Position numbers and translations under genes: made by a program | Shown here: piece by piece, positions 1-11,879 of the stretch | Layout: every line of letters begins with the position of its first letter | How positions within the stretch are numbered: position 1 is the first letter of the stretch | Notes under the pieces: model-generated | Database searches by the model: none | What the model saw: the letters and a program-made list of their open reading frames with translations, nothing else | Told to the model about the DNA's origin: nothing | Source of the DNA: Symbiodinium natans | Lineage: Eukaryota; Sar; Dinophyceae; Suessiales; Symbiodiniaceae | Assembly: GCA_905221605.1 (NCBI GenBank) | Contig: CAJNDS010000432.1 | Location: 1 to 64,000 of the forward strand | Direction: 5' to 3' | Length of the DNA stretch: 64,000 nucleotides

Positions 1-393
1 TCCAATCCAACTCTTGCCAACATTCTCAATTTCTTGTCCGAGACTGTGGATGGACAAAATCTTGCATGACCCCCTGCGTTACACGTGTGCGACGGTTGGT
101 AATCGAGCTCCCCGCACCCGTCGAATTTCAATGTTGCGTGCGCATATGGGTGATGCAGGATTTCGGTCATTCACACACATGCACTTTCGAAGCATTGCAA
201 GGACGGCAATGTTAAGATTCAGGGTTTGGAAGGGATGAGCTGCATGATAAGAATGATGCAGGATTTCGTCCATCAACAGTCTGGAGACTTGCAAGTTTTT
301 TCGGAAACTCTGGTCTCTAGACACGGCTGACCAAAGTCAACTGAGGGCCGTATGTGAGGGGCCAGGATGGGGCAGAAAGTCCGGAATGTGGTA

Positions 394-663
394 TTTTTCA
401 AGTTTCAAATTGTTTCCATAGTTTCAAATTAGTTTCCAGTCAGTTTCAAATTAGTTTCAAAATCCAGTTGCAAAATCGCTGTTAAGGGGGAACTGCAATT
501 TCTGTCCGCGCTTTTTGAAAACCAGGAATCTCTGAGATTCCTTCATTTTTTGAATCGCACGTAGGAAAATCCAGTTTCCCCTTAACAGCGATTTTGCAAC
601 TGGATTTTGAAACTATTTTGAAACTAATTTGAAACTACAGAAACGAATTTGAAACTTGAAAAA
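394..663. repeat. Fold-back (long hairpin) segment, one per satellite unit
   Basis: The left half runs from TTTTTCAAGTTTCAAATT to GTTAAGGGGGAACTGCA. The right half is its near-perfect reverse complement, ending AATTTGAAACTTGAAAAA. The innermost ~40 bp of each arm, around AAAATCCAGTTGCAAAATCG, is almost identical. The left arm carries about 20 extra bases. The ~80 bp loop contains a smaller palindrome, GGAATCTCTGAGATTCC. The same arrangement recurs in every unit, for example 1181-1450. The unit at 6025 has lost part of the right side of the loop. I infer a strong cruciform or hairpin. It could be a degenerate fold-back transposon or a structural part of the satellite. Confidence 0.9.
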
Positions 664-831
664 CGCGACATTTCTGCTCTTTGGTGCTTGGCCACACCCG
701 AGAAAGAGGAGCTTGAAGCTGCAAAAAGTACATCTCCGACATTCTTCCAAAAGGCCATTCTCCGACAATCTTCCCAAAAGCCATTCCAGCAACAACTCTT
801 GCCAACAAGTCAGTCAATTATCTTGTCCGAG

Positions 832-1069
832 ACTGTGGATGGACAAAATCTTGCATGACCCCCTGCGTTACACGTGTGCGACGGTTGGTAATCGAGCTCC
901 CCGCACCCGTCGAATTTCAATGTTGCGTGCGCATATGGGTGATGCAGGATTTCGGTCATTCACACACATGCACTTTCGAAGCATTGCAAGGACGGCAATG
1001 TTAAGATTCAGGGTCTGGAAGGGATGAGCTGCATGATAAAAATGATGCAGGATTTCGTCCATCAACAGT
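832..1069. mobile_element. 238 bp MITE-like module inside the satellite (exemplar)
   Basis: The module begins ACTGTGGATGGACAAAATC and ends GATTTCGTCCATCAACAGT. The reverse complement of the right end matches the left end over 25 bp with 3 mismatches. Copies lie at 43-280, 832-1069, 1618-1855, 2434-2671, 3231-3468, 4020-4252 (small internal deletion), 5418-5655, 6738-6974 and 8138-8375. Units starting near 4622, 6025 and 7342 lack it and read GAGACTGTCTGGAG across the gap. Clear terminal inverted repeats plus presence/absence between otherwise equal units suggest a non-autonomous DNA element. No transposase is present and no target-site duplication longer than 2 bp (GT) can be assigned. A 62-codon frame on + runs almost from end to end, but the minus strand is open too, so coding is not supported. 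Confidence 0.7.
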
Positions 1070-4000
1070 CTGGAGACTTGCAAGTTTTCGGAAACTTTGG
1101 TCTCTAGTCACGGCTGACCAAAGTCAACTGAGGGCCGTATGTGAGGGGCCAGGATGGGGCAGAAAGTCCGGAATGTGGTATTTTTCAAGTTTCAAATTGT
1201 TTCCATAGTTTCAAATTAGTTTCCAGTCAGTTTCAAATTAGTTTCAAAATCCAGTTGCAAAATCGCTGTTAAGGGGGAACTGCAATTTCTGTCCGCGCTT
1301 TTTGAAAAACAGGAATCTCTGAGATTCCTGCATTTTTTGAATCGCACGTAGGAAAACGCAGTTTCCCCTTAACAGCGATTTCGCAACTGGATTTTGAAAC
1401 TATTTTGAAACTAATTTGAAACTACAGAAACGAATTTGAAACTTGAAAAACGCGACATTTCTGCTCTTGCCACACCCGAGAAAGAGGAGAGCTTAGGCTT
1501 GAAGCTGCAAAAAGTACATCTCCGACATTCTTCCCAAAGGCCATTCTCCGACAATCTTCCCAAAAGCCATTCCAGCAACAACTCTTGCCAACAAGTCAGT
1601 CAATTATCTTGTCCGAGACTGTGGATGGACAAAATCTTGCATGACCCCCTGCGTTACACGTGTGCGACGGTTGGTAATCGAGCTCCCCGCACCCGTCGAA
1701 TTTCAATGTTGCGTGCGCATATGGGTGATGCAGGATTTCGGTCATTCACACACATGCACTTTCGAAGCGTTGCAAGGACAGCAATGTTAAGATTCAGGGT
1801 TTGGAAGGGATGACCTGCGTGATAAAAGTGATGCAGGATTTCGTCCATCAACAGTCTGGAGACTGGCAAGTTTTCGGAAAAACTGGTCTCTAGTCACGGC
1901 TGACCAAAGTCAACGGAGGGCCGTATGTGAGGGGCCAGGATGGGGCAGAAAGTCCGGAATGTGGTATTTTCAAGTTTCAAATTGTTTCCATAGTTTCAAA
2001 TTAGTTTCCAATCAGTTTCAAATTAGTTTCAAAATCCAGTTGCAAAATCGCTGTTAAGGGGGAACTGCAATTTCTGTCCGCGCTTTTTGAAAACCAGGAA
2101 TCTCTGAGATTCCTTCATTTTTTGAGTCGCACGTAGGAAAATGCAGTTTCCCCTTAACAGCGATTTTGCAACTGGATTTTGAAACTATTTTGAAACTAAT
2201 TTGAAACTACAGAAACGAATGTGAAACTTGAAAAACGCGACATTTCTGCTCTTTGGTGCTTGGCCACACCCGAGAAAGAGGAGAGCTTAGGCTTGAAGCT
2301 GCAAAAAGTACATCTCCGACATTCTTCCCAAAGGCCATTCTCCGACAATCTTCCCAAAAGCCATTCCAGCAACAACTCTTGCCAACAAGTCAGTCAATTA
2401 TCTTGTCCGAGACTGTGGATTATCTTGTCCGAGACTGTGGATGGACAAAATCTTGCATGACCCCCTGCGTTACACGTGTGCGACGGTTGGTAATCGAGCT
2501 CCCCGCACCCGTCGAATTTCAATGTTGCGTGCGCATATGGGTGATGCAGGATTTCGGTCATTCACACACATGCACTTTCGAAGCATTGCAAGGACGGCAA
2601 TGTTAAGATTCAGGGTTTGGAAGGGATGAGCTGCATGATAAGAATGATGCAGGATTTCGTCCATCAACAGTCTGGAGACTTGCAAGTTTTTTCGGAATCT
2701 CTGGTCTCTAGACACGGCTGACCAAAGTCAACTGAGGGCCGTATGTGAGGGGCCAGGATGGGGCAGAAAGTCCGGAATGTGGTATTTTTCAAGTTTCAAA
2801 TTGTTTCCATAGTTTCAAATTAGTTGCCAGTCAGTTTCAAATTAGTTTCAAAATCCAGTTGCAAAATCGCTGTTAAGGGGGAACTGCAATTTCTGTCCGC
2901 GCTTTTTGAAAACCAGGAATCTCTGAGATTCCTTCATTTTTTGAATCGCACGTAGGAAAATGCAGTTTCCCCTTAACAGCGATTTTGCAACTGGATTTTG
3001 AAACTATTTTGAAACTAATTTGAAACTACAGAAACGAATTTGACACTTGAAAAACGCGACATTTCTGCTCTTTGGTGCTTGGCCACACCCGAGAAAGAGG
3101 AGAGCTTAGGCTTGAAGCTGCAAAAAGTACATCTCCGACATTCTTCCCAAAGGCCGTTCTCCGACAATCTTCCCAAAAGCCATTCCAGCAACAACTCTTG
3201 CCAACAAGTCAGTCAATTATCTGGTCCGAGACTGTGGATGGACAAAATCTTGCATGACCCCCTGCGTTACACGTGTGCGACGGTTGGTAATCGAGCTCCC
3301 CGCACCCGTCGAATTTCAATGTTGCGTGCGCATATGGGTGATGCAGGATTTCGGTCATTCACACACATGCACTTTCGAAGCATTGCAAGGACGGCAATGT
3401 TAAGATTCAGGGTTTGGAAGGGATGAGCTGCATGATAAGAATGATGCAGGATTTCGTCCATCAACAGTCTGGAGACTTGCAAGTTTTTTCGGAAACTCTG
3501 GTCTCTAGACACGGCTGACCAAAGTCAACTGAGGGCCGTATGTGAGGGGCCAGGATGGGGCAGAAAGTCCGGAATGTGGTATTTTTCAAGTTTCAAATTG
3601 TTTCCATAGTTTCAAATTAGTTTCCAGTCAGTTTCAAATTAGTTTCAAAATCCAGTTGCAAAATCGCTGTTAAGGGGGAACTGCAATTTCTGTCCGCGCT
3701 TTTTGAAAACCAGGAATCTCTGAGATTCCTTCATTTTTTGAGTCGCACGTAGGAAAATGCAGTTTCCCCTTAACAGCGATTTTGCAACTGGATTTTGAAA
3801 ATATTTTGAAACTAATTTGAAACTACAGAAACGAATTTGAAACTTGAAAAACGCGACATTTCTGCTCTTTGGTGCTTGGCCACACCCGAGAAAGAGGAGC
3901 TTGAAGCTGCAAAAAGTACATCTCCGACATTCTTCCCAGAGGCCATTCTCCGACAATCTTCCCAAAAGCCATTCCAGCAACAACTCTTGCCAACAAGTCA

Positions 4001-7000
4001 GTCAATTATCTAGTCCGAGACTGTGGATGGACAAAATCTTGCATGACCCCCTGCGTTACACGTGCGCGACGGTTGGTAATCGAGCTCCCCGCACCCGTCT
4101 CAATGTTGCGTGCGCATATGGGTGATGCAGGATTTCGGTCATTCACACACATGCACTTTCGAAGCATTGCAAGGACGGCAATGTTAAGATTCAGGGTTTG
4201 GAAGGGATGAGCTGCATGATAAGAATGATGCAGGATTTCGTCCATCAACAGTCTGGAGACTTGCAAGTTTTTTCGGAAACTCTGGTCTCTAGACACGGCT
4301 GACCAAAGTCAACTGAGGGCCGTATGTGAGGGGCCAGGATGGGGCAGAAAGTCCGGAATGTGGTATTTTTCAAGTTTCAAATTGTTTCCATAGTTTCAAA
4401 TTAGTTTCCAGTCAGTTTCAAATTAGTTTCAAAATCCAGTTGCAAAATCGCTGTTAAGGGGGAACTGCAATTTCTGTCCGCGCTTTTTGAAAACCAGGAA
4501 TCTCTGAGATTCCTTCATTTTTTGAATCGCACGTAGGAAAATCCAGTTTCCCTTTAACAGCGATTTTGCAACTGGATTTTGAAACTATTTTGAAACTAAT
4601 TTGCAACTACAGAAACGAATTTGAAACTTGAAAAACGCGACATTTCTGCTCTTTGGTGCTTGGCCACACCCGAGAAAGAGGAGAGCTTAGGCTTGAAGCT
4701 GCACAAAGTACATCTCCGACATTCTTCCCAAAGGCCATTCTCCGACAATCTTCCCAAAAGCCATTCCAGCAACAACTCTTGCCAACAAGTCAGTCAATTA
4801 TCTTGTCCGAGACTGTGGATTATCTTGTCCGAGACTGTCTGGAGACTTGCAAGTTTTCGGAAACTCTGGTCTCTAGACACGGCTGACCAAAGTCAACTGA
4901 GGGCCGTATGTGAGGGGCCAGGATGGGGCAGAAAGTCCGGAATGTGGTATTTTCCAAGTTTCAAATTGTTTCCATAGTTTCAAATTAGTTTCCAGTCAGT
5001 TTCAAATTAGTTTCAAAATCCAGTTGCAAAATCGCTGTTAAGGGGGAACTGCAATTTCTGTCCGCGCTTTTTGAAAACCAGGAATCTCTGAGATTCCTTC
5101 ATTTTTTGAGTCGCACGTAGGAAAATGCAGTTTCCCCTTAACAGCGATTTTGCAACTGGATTTTGAAACTATTTTGAAACTAATTTGAAACTACAGAAAC
5201 GAATTTGAAACTTGAAAAACGCGACATTTCTGCTCTTTGGTGCTTGGCCACACCCGAGAAAGAGGAGAGCTTAGGCTTGAAGCTGCAAAAAGTACATCTC
5301 CGACATTCTTCCCAAAGGCCATTCTCCGACAATCTTCCCAAAAGCCATTCCAGCAACAACTCTTGCCAACAAGTCAGTCAATTATCTTGTCCGAGACTGT
5401 GGATTATCTTGTCCGAGACTGTGGATGGACAAAATCTTGCATGACCCCCTGCGTTACACGTGTGCGACGGTTGGTAATCGAGCTCCCCGCACCCGTCGAA
5501 TTTCAATGTTGCGTGCGCATATGGGTGATGCAGGATTTCGGTCATTCACACACATGCACTTTCGAAGCATTGCAAGGACGGCAATGTTAAGATTCAGGGT
5601 TTGGAAGGGATGAGCTGCATGATAAGAATGATGCAGGATTTCGTCCATCAACAGTCTGGAGACTTGCAAGTTTTTTCGGAAACTCTGGTCTCTAGACACG
5701 GCTGACCAAAGTCAACTGAGGGCCGTATGTGAGGGGCCAGGATGGGGCAGAAAGTCCGGAATGTGGTATTTTTCAAGTTTCAAATTGTTTCCATAGTTTC
5801 AAATTAGTTTCCAGTCAGTTTCAAATTAGTTTCAAAATCCAGTTGCAAAATCGCTGTTAAGGGGGAACTGCAATTTCTGTCCGCGCTTTTTGAAAACCAG
5901 GAATCTCTGAGATTCCTTCATTTTTTGAGTCGCGCGTAGGAAAATGCAGTTTCCCCTTAACAGCGATTTTGCAACTGGATTTTGAAACTATTTTGAAACT
6001 AATTTGAAACTACAGAAACGAATTTGAAACTTGAAAAACGCGACATTTCTGCTCTTTGGTGCTTGGCCACACCCGAGAAAGAGGAGAGCTTAGGCTTGAA
6101 GCTGCAAAAAGTACATCTCCGACATTCTTCCCAAAGGCCATTCTCCGACAATCTTCCCAAAAGCCATTCCAGCAACAACTCTTGCCAACAAGTCAGTCAA
6201 TTATCTTGTCCGAGACTGTCTGGAGACTTGCAAGTTTTCGGAAACTCTGGTCTCTAGTCACGGCTGACCAAAGTCAACTGAGGGCCGTATGTGAGGGGCC
6301 AGGATGGGGCAGAAAGTCCGGAATGTGGTATTTTTCAAGTTTCAAATTGTTTCCATAGTTTCAAATTAGTTTCCAGTCAGTTTCAAATTAGTTTCAAAAT
6401 CCAGTTGCAAAATCGCTGTTAAGGGGGAACTGCAATTTCTGTCCGCGCTTTTTGAAAACCAGGAATCTCTGAGATTCCTTCATTCCCTTAACAGCGATTT
6501 TGCAACTGGATTTTGAAACTATTTTGAAACTAATTTGAAACTACAGAAATGAGTTTGAAACTTGAAAAAACGCGACATTTCTGCTCTTTGGTGCTTGGCC
6601 ACACCCGAGAAAGAGGAGAGCTTAGGCTTGAAGCTGCAAAAAGTACATTCTTCCCAAAGGCCATTCTCCGACAATCTTCCCAAAAGCCATTCCAGCAACA
6701 ACTCTTGCCAACAAGTCAGTCAATTATCTTGTCCGAGACTGTGGATGGACAAAATCTTGCATGACCCCCTGCGTTACACGTGTGCGACGGTTGGTCATCG
6801 AGCTCCCCGCACCCGTCGAATTTCAATGTTGCGTGCGCATATGGGTGATGCAGGATTTCGGTCATTCACACACATGCACTTTCGAAGCATTGCAAGGACG
6901 GCAATGTTAAGATTCAGGGTTTGGAAGGGATGAGCTGCATGATAAAATGATGCAGGATTTCGTCCATCAACAGTCTGGAGACTTGCAAGTTTTCGGAAAC

Positions 7001-8137
7001 TCTGGTCTCTAGACACGGCTGACCAAAGTCAACTGAGGGCCGTATGTGAGGGGCCAGGATGGGGCAGAAAGTCCGGAATGTGGTATTTTTCAAGTTTCAA
7101 ATTGTTTCCATAGTTTCAAATTAGTTTCCAGTCAGTTTCAAATTAGTTTCAAAATCCAGTTGCAAAATCGCTGTTAAGGGGGAACTGCAATTTCTGTCCG
7201 CGCTTTTTGAAAACCAGGAATCTCTGAGATTCCTTCATTTTTTGAGTCGCACGTAGGAAAATGCAGTTTCCCCTTAACAGCGATTTTGCAACTGGATTTT
7301 GAAACTATTTTGAAACTAATTTGAAACTACAGAAACGAATTTGAAACTTGAAAAACGCGACATTTCTGCTCTTTGGTGCTTGGCCACACCCGAGAAAGAG
7401 GAGAGCTTAGGCTTGAAGCTGCAAAAAGTACATCTCCGACATTCTTCCCAAAGGCCATTCTCCGACAATCTTCCCAAAAGCCATTCCAGCAACAACTCTT
7501 GCCAACAAGTCAGTCAATTATCTTGTCCGAGACTGTGGATTATCTTGTCCGAGACTGTCTGGAGACTTGCAAGTTTTCGGAAACTCTGGTCTCTAGACAC
7601 GGCTGACCAAAGTCAACTGAGGGCCGTATGTGAGGGGCCAGGATGGGGCAGAAAGTCCGGAATGTGGTATTTTTCAAGTTTCAAATTGTTTCCATAGTTT
7701 CAAATTAGTTTCCAGTCAGTTTCAAATTAGTTTCAAAATCCAGTTGCAAAATCGCTGTTAAGGGGGAACTGCAATTTCTGTCCGCGCTTTTTGAAAACCA
7801 GGAATCTCTGAGATTCCTTCATTTTTTGAGTCGCACGTAGGAAAATGCAGTTTCCCCTTAACAGCGATTTTGCAACTGGATTTTGAAACTATTTTGAAAC
7901 TAATTTGAAACTACAGAAACGAATTTGAAACTTGAAAAACGCGACATTTCTGCTCTTTGGTGCTTGGCCACACCCGAGAAAGAGGAGAGCTTAGGCTTGA
8001 AGCTGCAAAAAGTACATCTCCGACATTCTTCCCAAAGGCCATTCTCCGACAATCTTCCCAAAAGCCATTCCAGCAACAACTCTTGCCAACAAGTCAGTCA
8101 ATTATCTTGTCCGAGACTGTGGATTATCTTGTCCGAG

Positions 8138-8375
8138 ACTGTGGATGGACAAAATCTTGCATGACCCCCTGCGTTACACGTGTGCGACGGTTGGTAATCG
8201 AGCTCCCCGCACCCGTCGAATTTCAATGTTGCGTGCGCATATGGGTGATGCAGGATTTCGGTCATTCACACACATGCACTTTCGAAGCATTGCAAGGACG
8301 GCAATGTTAAGATTCAGGGTTTGGAAGGGATGAGCTGCATGATAAGAATGATGCAGGATTTCGTCCATCAACAGT
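8138..8375. mobile_element. Last module copy; forms the right edge of the array
   Basis: This complete copy ends CATCAACAGT at 8375. The following sequence (ACTACTACTCGTCG) is unrelated to the linker that follows the module in all other units. The satellite therefore stops at the outer base of the module's right inverted repeat, the same position used by the junction in the three module-less units. Confidence 0.8.
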
Positions 8376-8820
8376 ACTACTACTCGTCGACTGGAAGACG
8401 TCGCTTAGTTTGTGAGCTAGCAGTTGAAGTTGAAATGATTTCAAACCTTTTTGCCATAGAACAGTGCCTCAGTGCCCGACGTTAACTTGCAGACCAACAC
8501 CTGTGCTGGTTGACAGGTTTGTTTTCATAAACTCATGCTCACAGCGCAGCAGACTGCATCAGGAATGCCAATATAGCTGTGAGAACTTGGGATTTGAGTG
8601 CTGGTGTGCTGCGCAGAGCTGTAAGAATGGCGATGGAAGTGCTTAGCTGCTGAATGAGGGTCCAAAGTTCCTTATGATATTTCATGTTGGCAGAACGGGC
8701 AGTGGAACCTTCTTGCTGTCACGTCAGTTTGAGTTTGGTTCCAATAGGACGCTGGAGGGCTCAAGGTTGATAAAGCTGCAGAGTACAAGTCTCTAGCAGA
8801 CATCAGCCTGATTGGTCAGG
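8376..8820. other. Unique sequence between array and first gene
   Basis: No repeat and no convincing coding frame were seen. It should contain the promoter and 5' leader of the gene starting at 8821. GGCTCAAGG at 8759-8767 resembles only the last bases of the dinoflagellate spliced leader and is not called as one. Confidence 0.5.
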
Positions 8821-11800
8821 ATGAGGTCCCTGCATCTGCTTTCCATGCTTTTGGTCAGGCTGGGACTTGGGACGTCTTCTGGCGCTCGGGCCCAAGGGCC
8901 TGGCTTGGAGTGGGTGGGCATCAATGGCGGTTTCAGCCAAGATTACTTGGACAGCTTGGGCAGGGTGTGGCACCACACCAAGGACCGGTGGACCTCTTAC
9001 ACGTGGGGCGGCTATTTAGGCGTAAAACCAAGGGATTGGATGAGGCTGGGCCATCCGGAGGGCAACGAGAGCCTCGGCACGTACCAATGCAGAACATGGC
9101 CTCCAGAGTATAGCGAGGATTCTGAGGCCTTGTTGCACCACTATAGCCGTGAGGGTGTTTGGGTGAACCAAACCTTTCGCGTCAACTTGCAAGATCCCGG
9201 TGCGAAGGTGAGCTACTACACGGTCAAGTACAACTTTTGCGAAACCAAGGACCGGGGAGGCAAGACGTGGGACATCGTCATCAACGGCAAGACCGTCAAG
9301 AAAGACTACACTTCGAAATGGGCCCACCACAACACAGACATGTATCATTTCAAGTGCATCCCGACCAAAGACGGCATGATCGAGGTGTCCCTCGTTGGCA
9401 CTTCCAGCAAAAAACCACAGGTGAGGTTTTCCACCTTGGAGTTTCAGAAATCCACAGAGGGCTGCAGCGAATGTGACGATATTGACGGTTCTTGTGGCAA
9501 GGGTTTCTGTAGTGCTTCTACTTTTTACGACCGCAAGCTTGATGGTGGATGGGCCTCTCGTGGCACGTCAACGATGCTTAACCAGCTCGACTTGGAGGAA
9601 CAGCAAGATGCTGTCGAGTGTGTCTGTGACCATGGTGTTGAAGGCGATTCCTGTGAAGTTGGCGCCTGTGCAAACGTGGATTGCAACGAGCCTTTCGGGG
9701 GCTTTTGCACCAATGGGACCTGCACGTGCATCGAAGGTCACTCGGGCAACCACTGTGAGATAGCACCTGCCCGTGACCAGTTCGGCTGCTATGCTCGGGA
9801 CGAGGTCGTATTGAATCGCATGACGGTGTCCACAGTTTGCCTTCCCGAGCTTATTGCAGGTGCGGCCAGGCACGGCAACCTGTTTCGAGGGCCTTCGCCC
9901 ATGAGCACAGTGTCCGACAAGGCTTGAATTTCAGCCGTTGACAAAAACATCTTTGGACCCTCAAGATTGAACCCTGGCCACATATGATTCATCTACCTTC
10001 TCCAGCCCCTCAAATCCTCAGGTACACGCAACTGCACGAACACATAATTCCCAAGTGCGAAATATGCGAATGCCCCCAAGCCTGCGAGGTTCGGCCCGAC
10101 ACCGTGTACTTCTCTTGGACAGCGGATGTCAAGTATGGCAAGCCTGATGCTGCAGGTAGTGAGGGGCGCATCTACGTGAGCAAGCTGAAGGTTCCCTGGA
10201 AGGGCTCCCCAATGCTCGAAAATAGCCTGGCTTTTGAGGGCTTTGTTCGTGCAGGCGGCATCGACATGACAGAGGACGGGATTGTCGGGACACTTTGCGC
10301 CAAGTACTGGCAGCCTTGGATAGAGCACAAGAACAGCCATCTAGACAAAGCGGCCATGGTTCTGGCCGTGTGTGAGGTCAACAGCACGACCATGCAGAGA
10401 CAACGGTTGCCCTGGCAGATAGGCAAGCAGTACCAGGAGTCTGTCACCGCACCTAACACAGGAATCTGGGGTAGCTATCCTCTCAGCGCCTGGTTTGCGC
10501 AGAGGTCTGCTGGCTACGGCTATCTCCTGTACTCCCCGGCTCAGCAGATGTGGACAGCCTGGTATGGGGCCACTGTGGACTACCACACAGGCTACGCAAT
10601 GCATAGCTACCACCGGGATGCACCAGGGATCAGCGACGAGGAGTATGCAGCCTACAAGTACCCTGTGCCACGGGATGTCGTGGAGCCTCGACAGGAATCC
10701 GATGGCCCCTGGCGGGACCACCATCGCACGGGTACCGGTGACCATCAGAAGTCGGCCGCCTGGTGCTATCACCCGATCTTGAAGGACATCGGTCTGCAGA
10801 AGCATGAATACGGCCCTGTCGTCATGCAACAGTACGGCCTGGCAGAAGACCCCGTGGGTATGCCGCCGGAAGGCGAGTTCCGGTATGTGGGCCACAAGGG
10901 GGGCATGGATCTGGTGAACGGCACAAGTGATGACTACGACTATGACTACGGCTATAGTGAAGACGCAGATGTGGCTCGGCAGGCCAATGCTTTGAGACCT
11001 TGCGGGGAGGACTGGATCATGGGCTTCATTTCGGACAAGGGCAACATCTGTGCGAAGATTAGCCGTGTTGGCGAGATCCAAGCCTGGAATATCATCGAGC
11101 CCTCCATTGCGAGAATGGCCTGCAGCTCAAGTGGCGGCAATTGTGCCGATGGCGAGGAGGGCCGTATGGTGCGAATCGCGCCCCTGGGTGCCCCCGAGCA
11201 CGCTGCTCTTTGCGGTCCGGACGCGCGTTTTCTTTTCGGCTATGAGAAGTCTGACCGTACACGGTGGCTAGTGGAGCTGGATGGCGACTGCAATGAGGTG
11301 TCCGAGAAAATGGACGTCACCGCGTACACACACTGGCCACTCTACCAGGACTGGACCACCACCACTGACGGAGCTGTTGTGTGGATTACCAGTTGGCACG
11401 AGGACATCACTGGGAGCCACGGCCCTGTGGGCAGCCCTAACGGTGTCTGGCCTTATGAGTTGAAACCCCGACTAACCGACGAGGTGCCCATGGATGGTGA
11501 ATACCTTTATGGCCTCACTCCGGATGCCCTCAATGAGGCCAAGGTCACCATCTATTATCCGACCTCAGGGGGCTTTGGCTTCACCACCAGCACTTCTACC
11601 ACCCCAGTCAGTGCTGTTGGTCCAGCAGTCACGACGGCCAGCGAGGCCACGACGGCCAGCGTGGCCACGACGGCCAGCGCGGCTGGCACAGCCACTTCTT
11701 CGCTAAGAGCGAGTACTACTGCTGCAGTGAATGTGCCTGTGACCGCGGCCTCGTCTGGCTTTCAGGGTGCGGGAAACCTTACACTTGAAGGTGGATCACA

Positions 11801-11879
11801 AGCTGAATCAAGCACGGCCAGGAGATGGATGTCAAGGTTCTGGTGTGTGCTCTTGGCATGGTCCTGTGTGTGGGTATGA
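8821..11879 (+). CDS. Secreted/surface protein with EGF-like modules (two exons)
   Basis: The ATG at 8821 opens a hydrophobic signal peptide (MRSLHLLSMLLVRLGLG). Exon 1 continues to about 9869 and exon 2 runs 10022-11879. The intron contains stops in the linking frame. A good splice is AG|GCACGG at 9870 to CTCAG|GTACAC at 10022, which restores frame; a donor near 9849 is also possible. Around 9460-9760 there is a Cys-rich stretch, including an EGF-like unit of the form CxxxxCNEPFGGFCxxGTCTCxxGxxGxxC. Several N-glycosylation sequons are visible (NQT, NGT, NST, NLT). The second exon has an Asp/Tyr-rich patch near 10930, a Thr/Ser/Ala-rich stalk (11585-11760) and a short hydrophobic tail ending CVLLAWSCVWV, which suggests a GPI-anchored or membrane-tethered protein. 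Total about 920 residues. I do not recognise the central domain. Confidence 0.75.

Larger units (their letters stand above)
1..8375. repeat. Satellite array of ~0.79 kb composite units
   Basis: About 12 head-to-tail units are visible and the left end lies outside the window. Using one anchor (the GAAACTTGAAAAACGCGACA stretch), units recur near 651, 1437, 2222, 3041, 3840, 4622, 5206, 6025, 6556, 7342 and 7926, with spacings of about 786, 786, 819, 798, 783, 584, 819, 531, 787 and 584. A full unit has four parts: a ~270 bp fold-back segment, a ~160 bp unique segment, a 238 bp module with terminal inverted repeats, and a ~110 bp linker. Length differences come from presence or absence of the 238 bp module, a 22 bp tandem duplication just before it, a 9 bp indel, and a deletion inside one fold-back loop (near 6484). 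Unit identity is very high, so the array is recent or being homogenised. Short open frames occur on both strands, but nothing suggests they are genes. Confidence 0.97.

Noticed and set aside
14..8371. Many 60-128-codon open frames in the satellite
   Set aside because: They recur on both strands and in several frames, start and end in repeat boundaries, and break with each indel. They reflect a repeated stop-poor sequence, not genes.
1..8375. CRISPR-like array
   Set aside because: Units are ~790 bp and contiguous, with no short repeat/spacer pattern and no cas genes. The genome is eukaryotic.
8757..8767. Relict spliced leader upstream of the EGF-type gene
   Set aside because: Only GGCTCAAG matches; the preceding part of the leader (CCGTAGCCATTTT) is absent.
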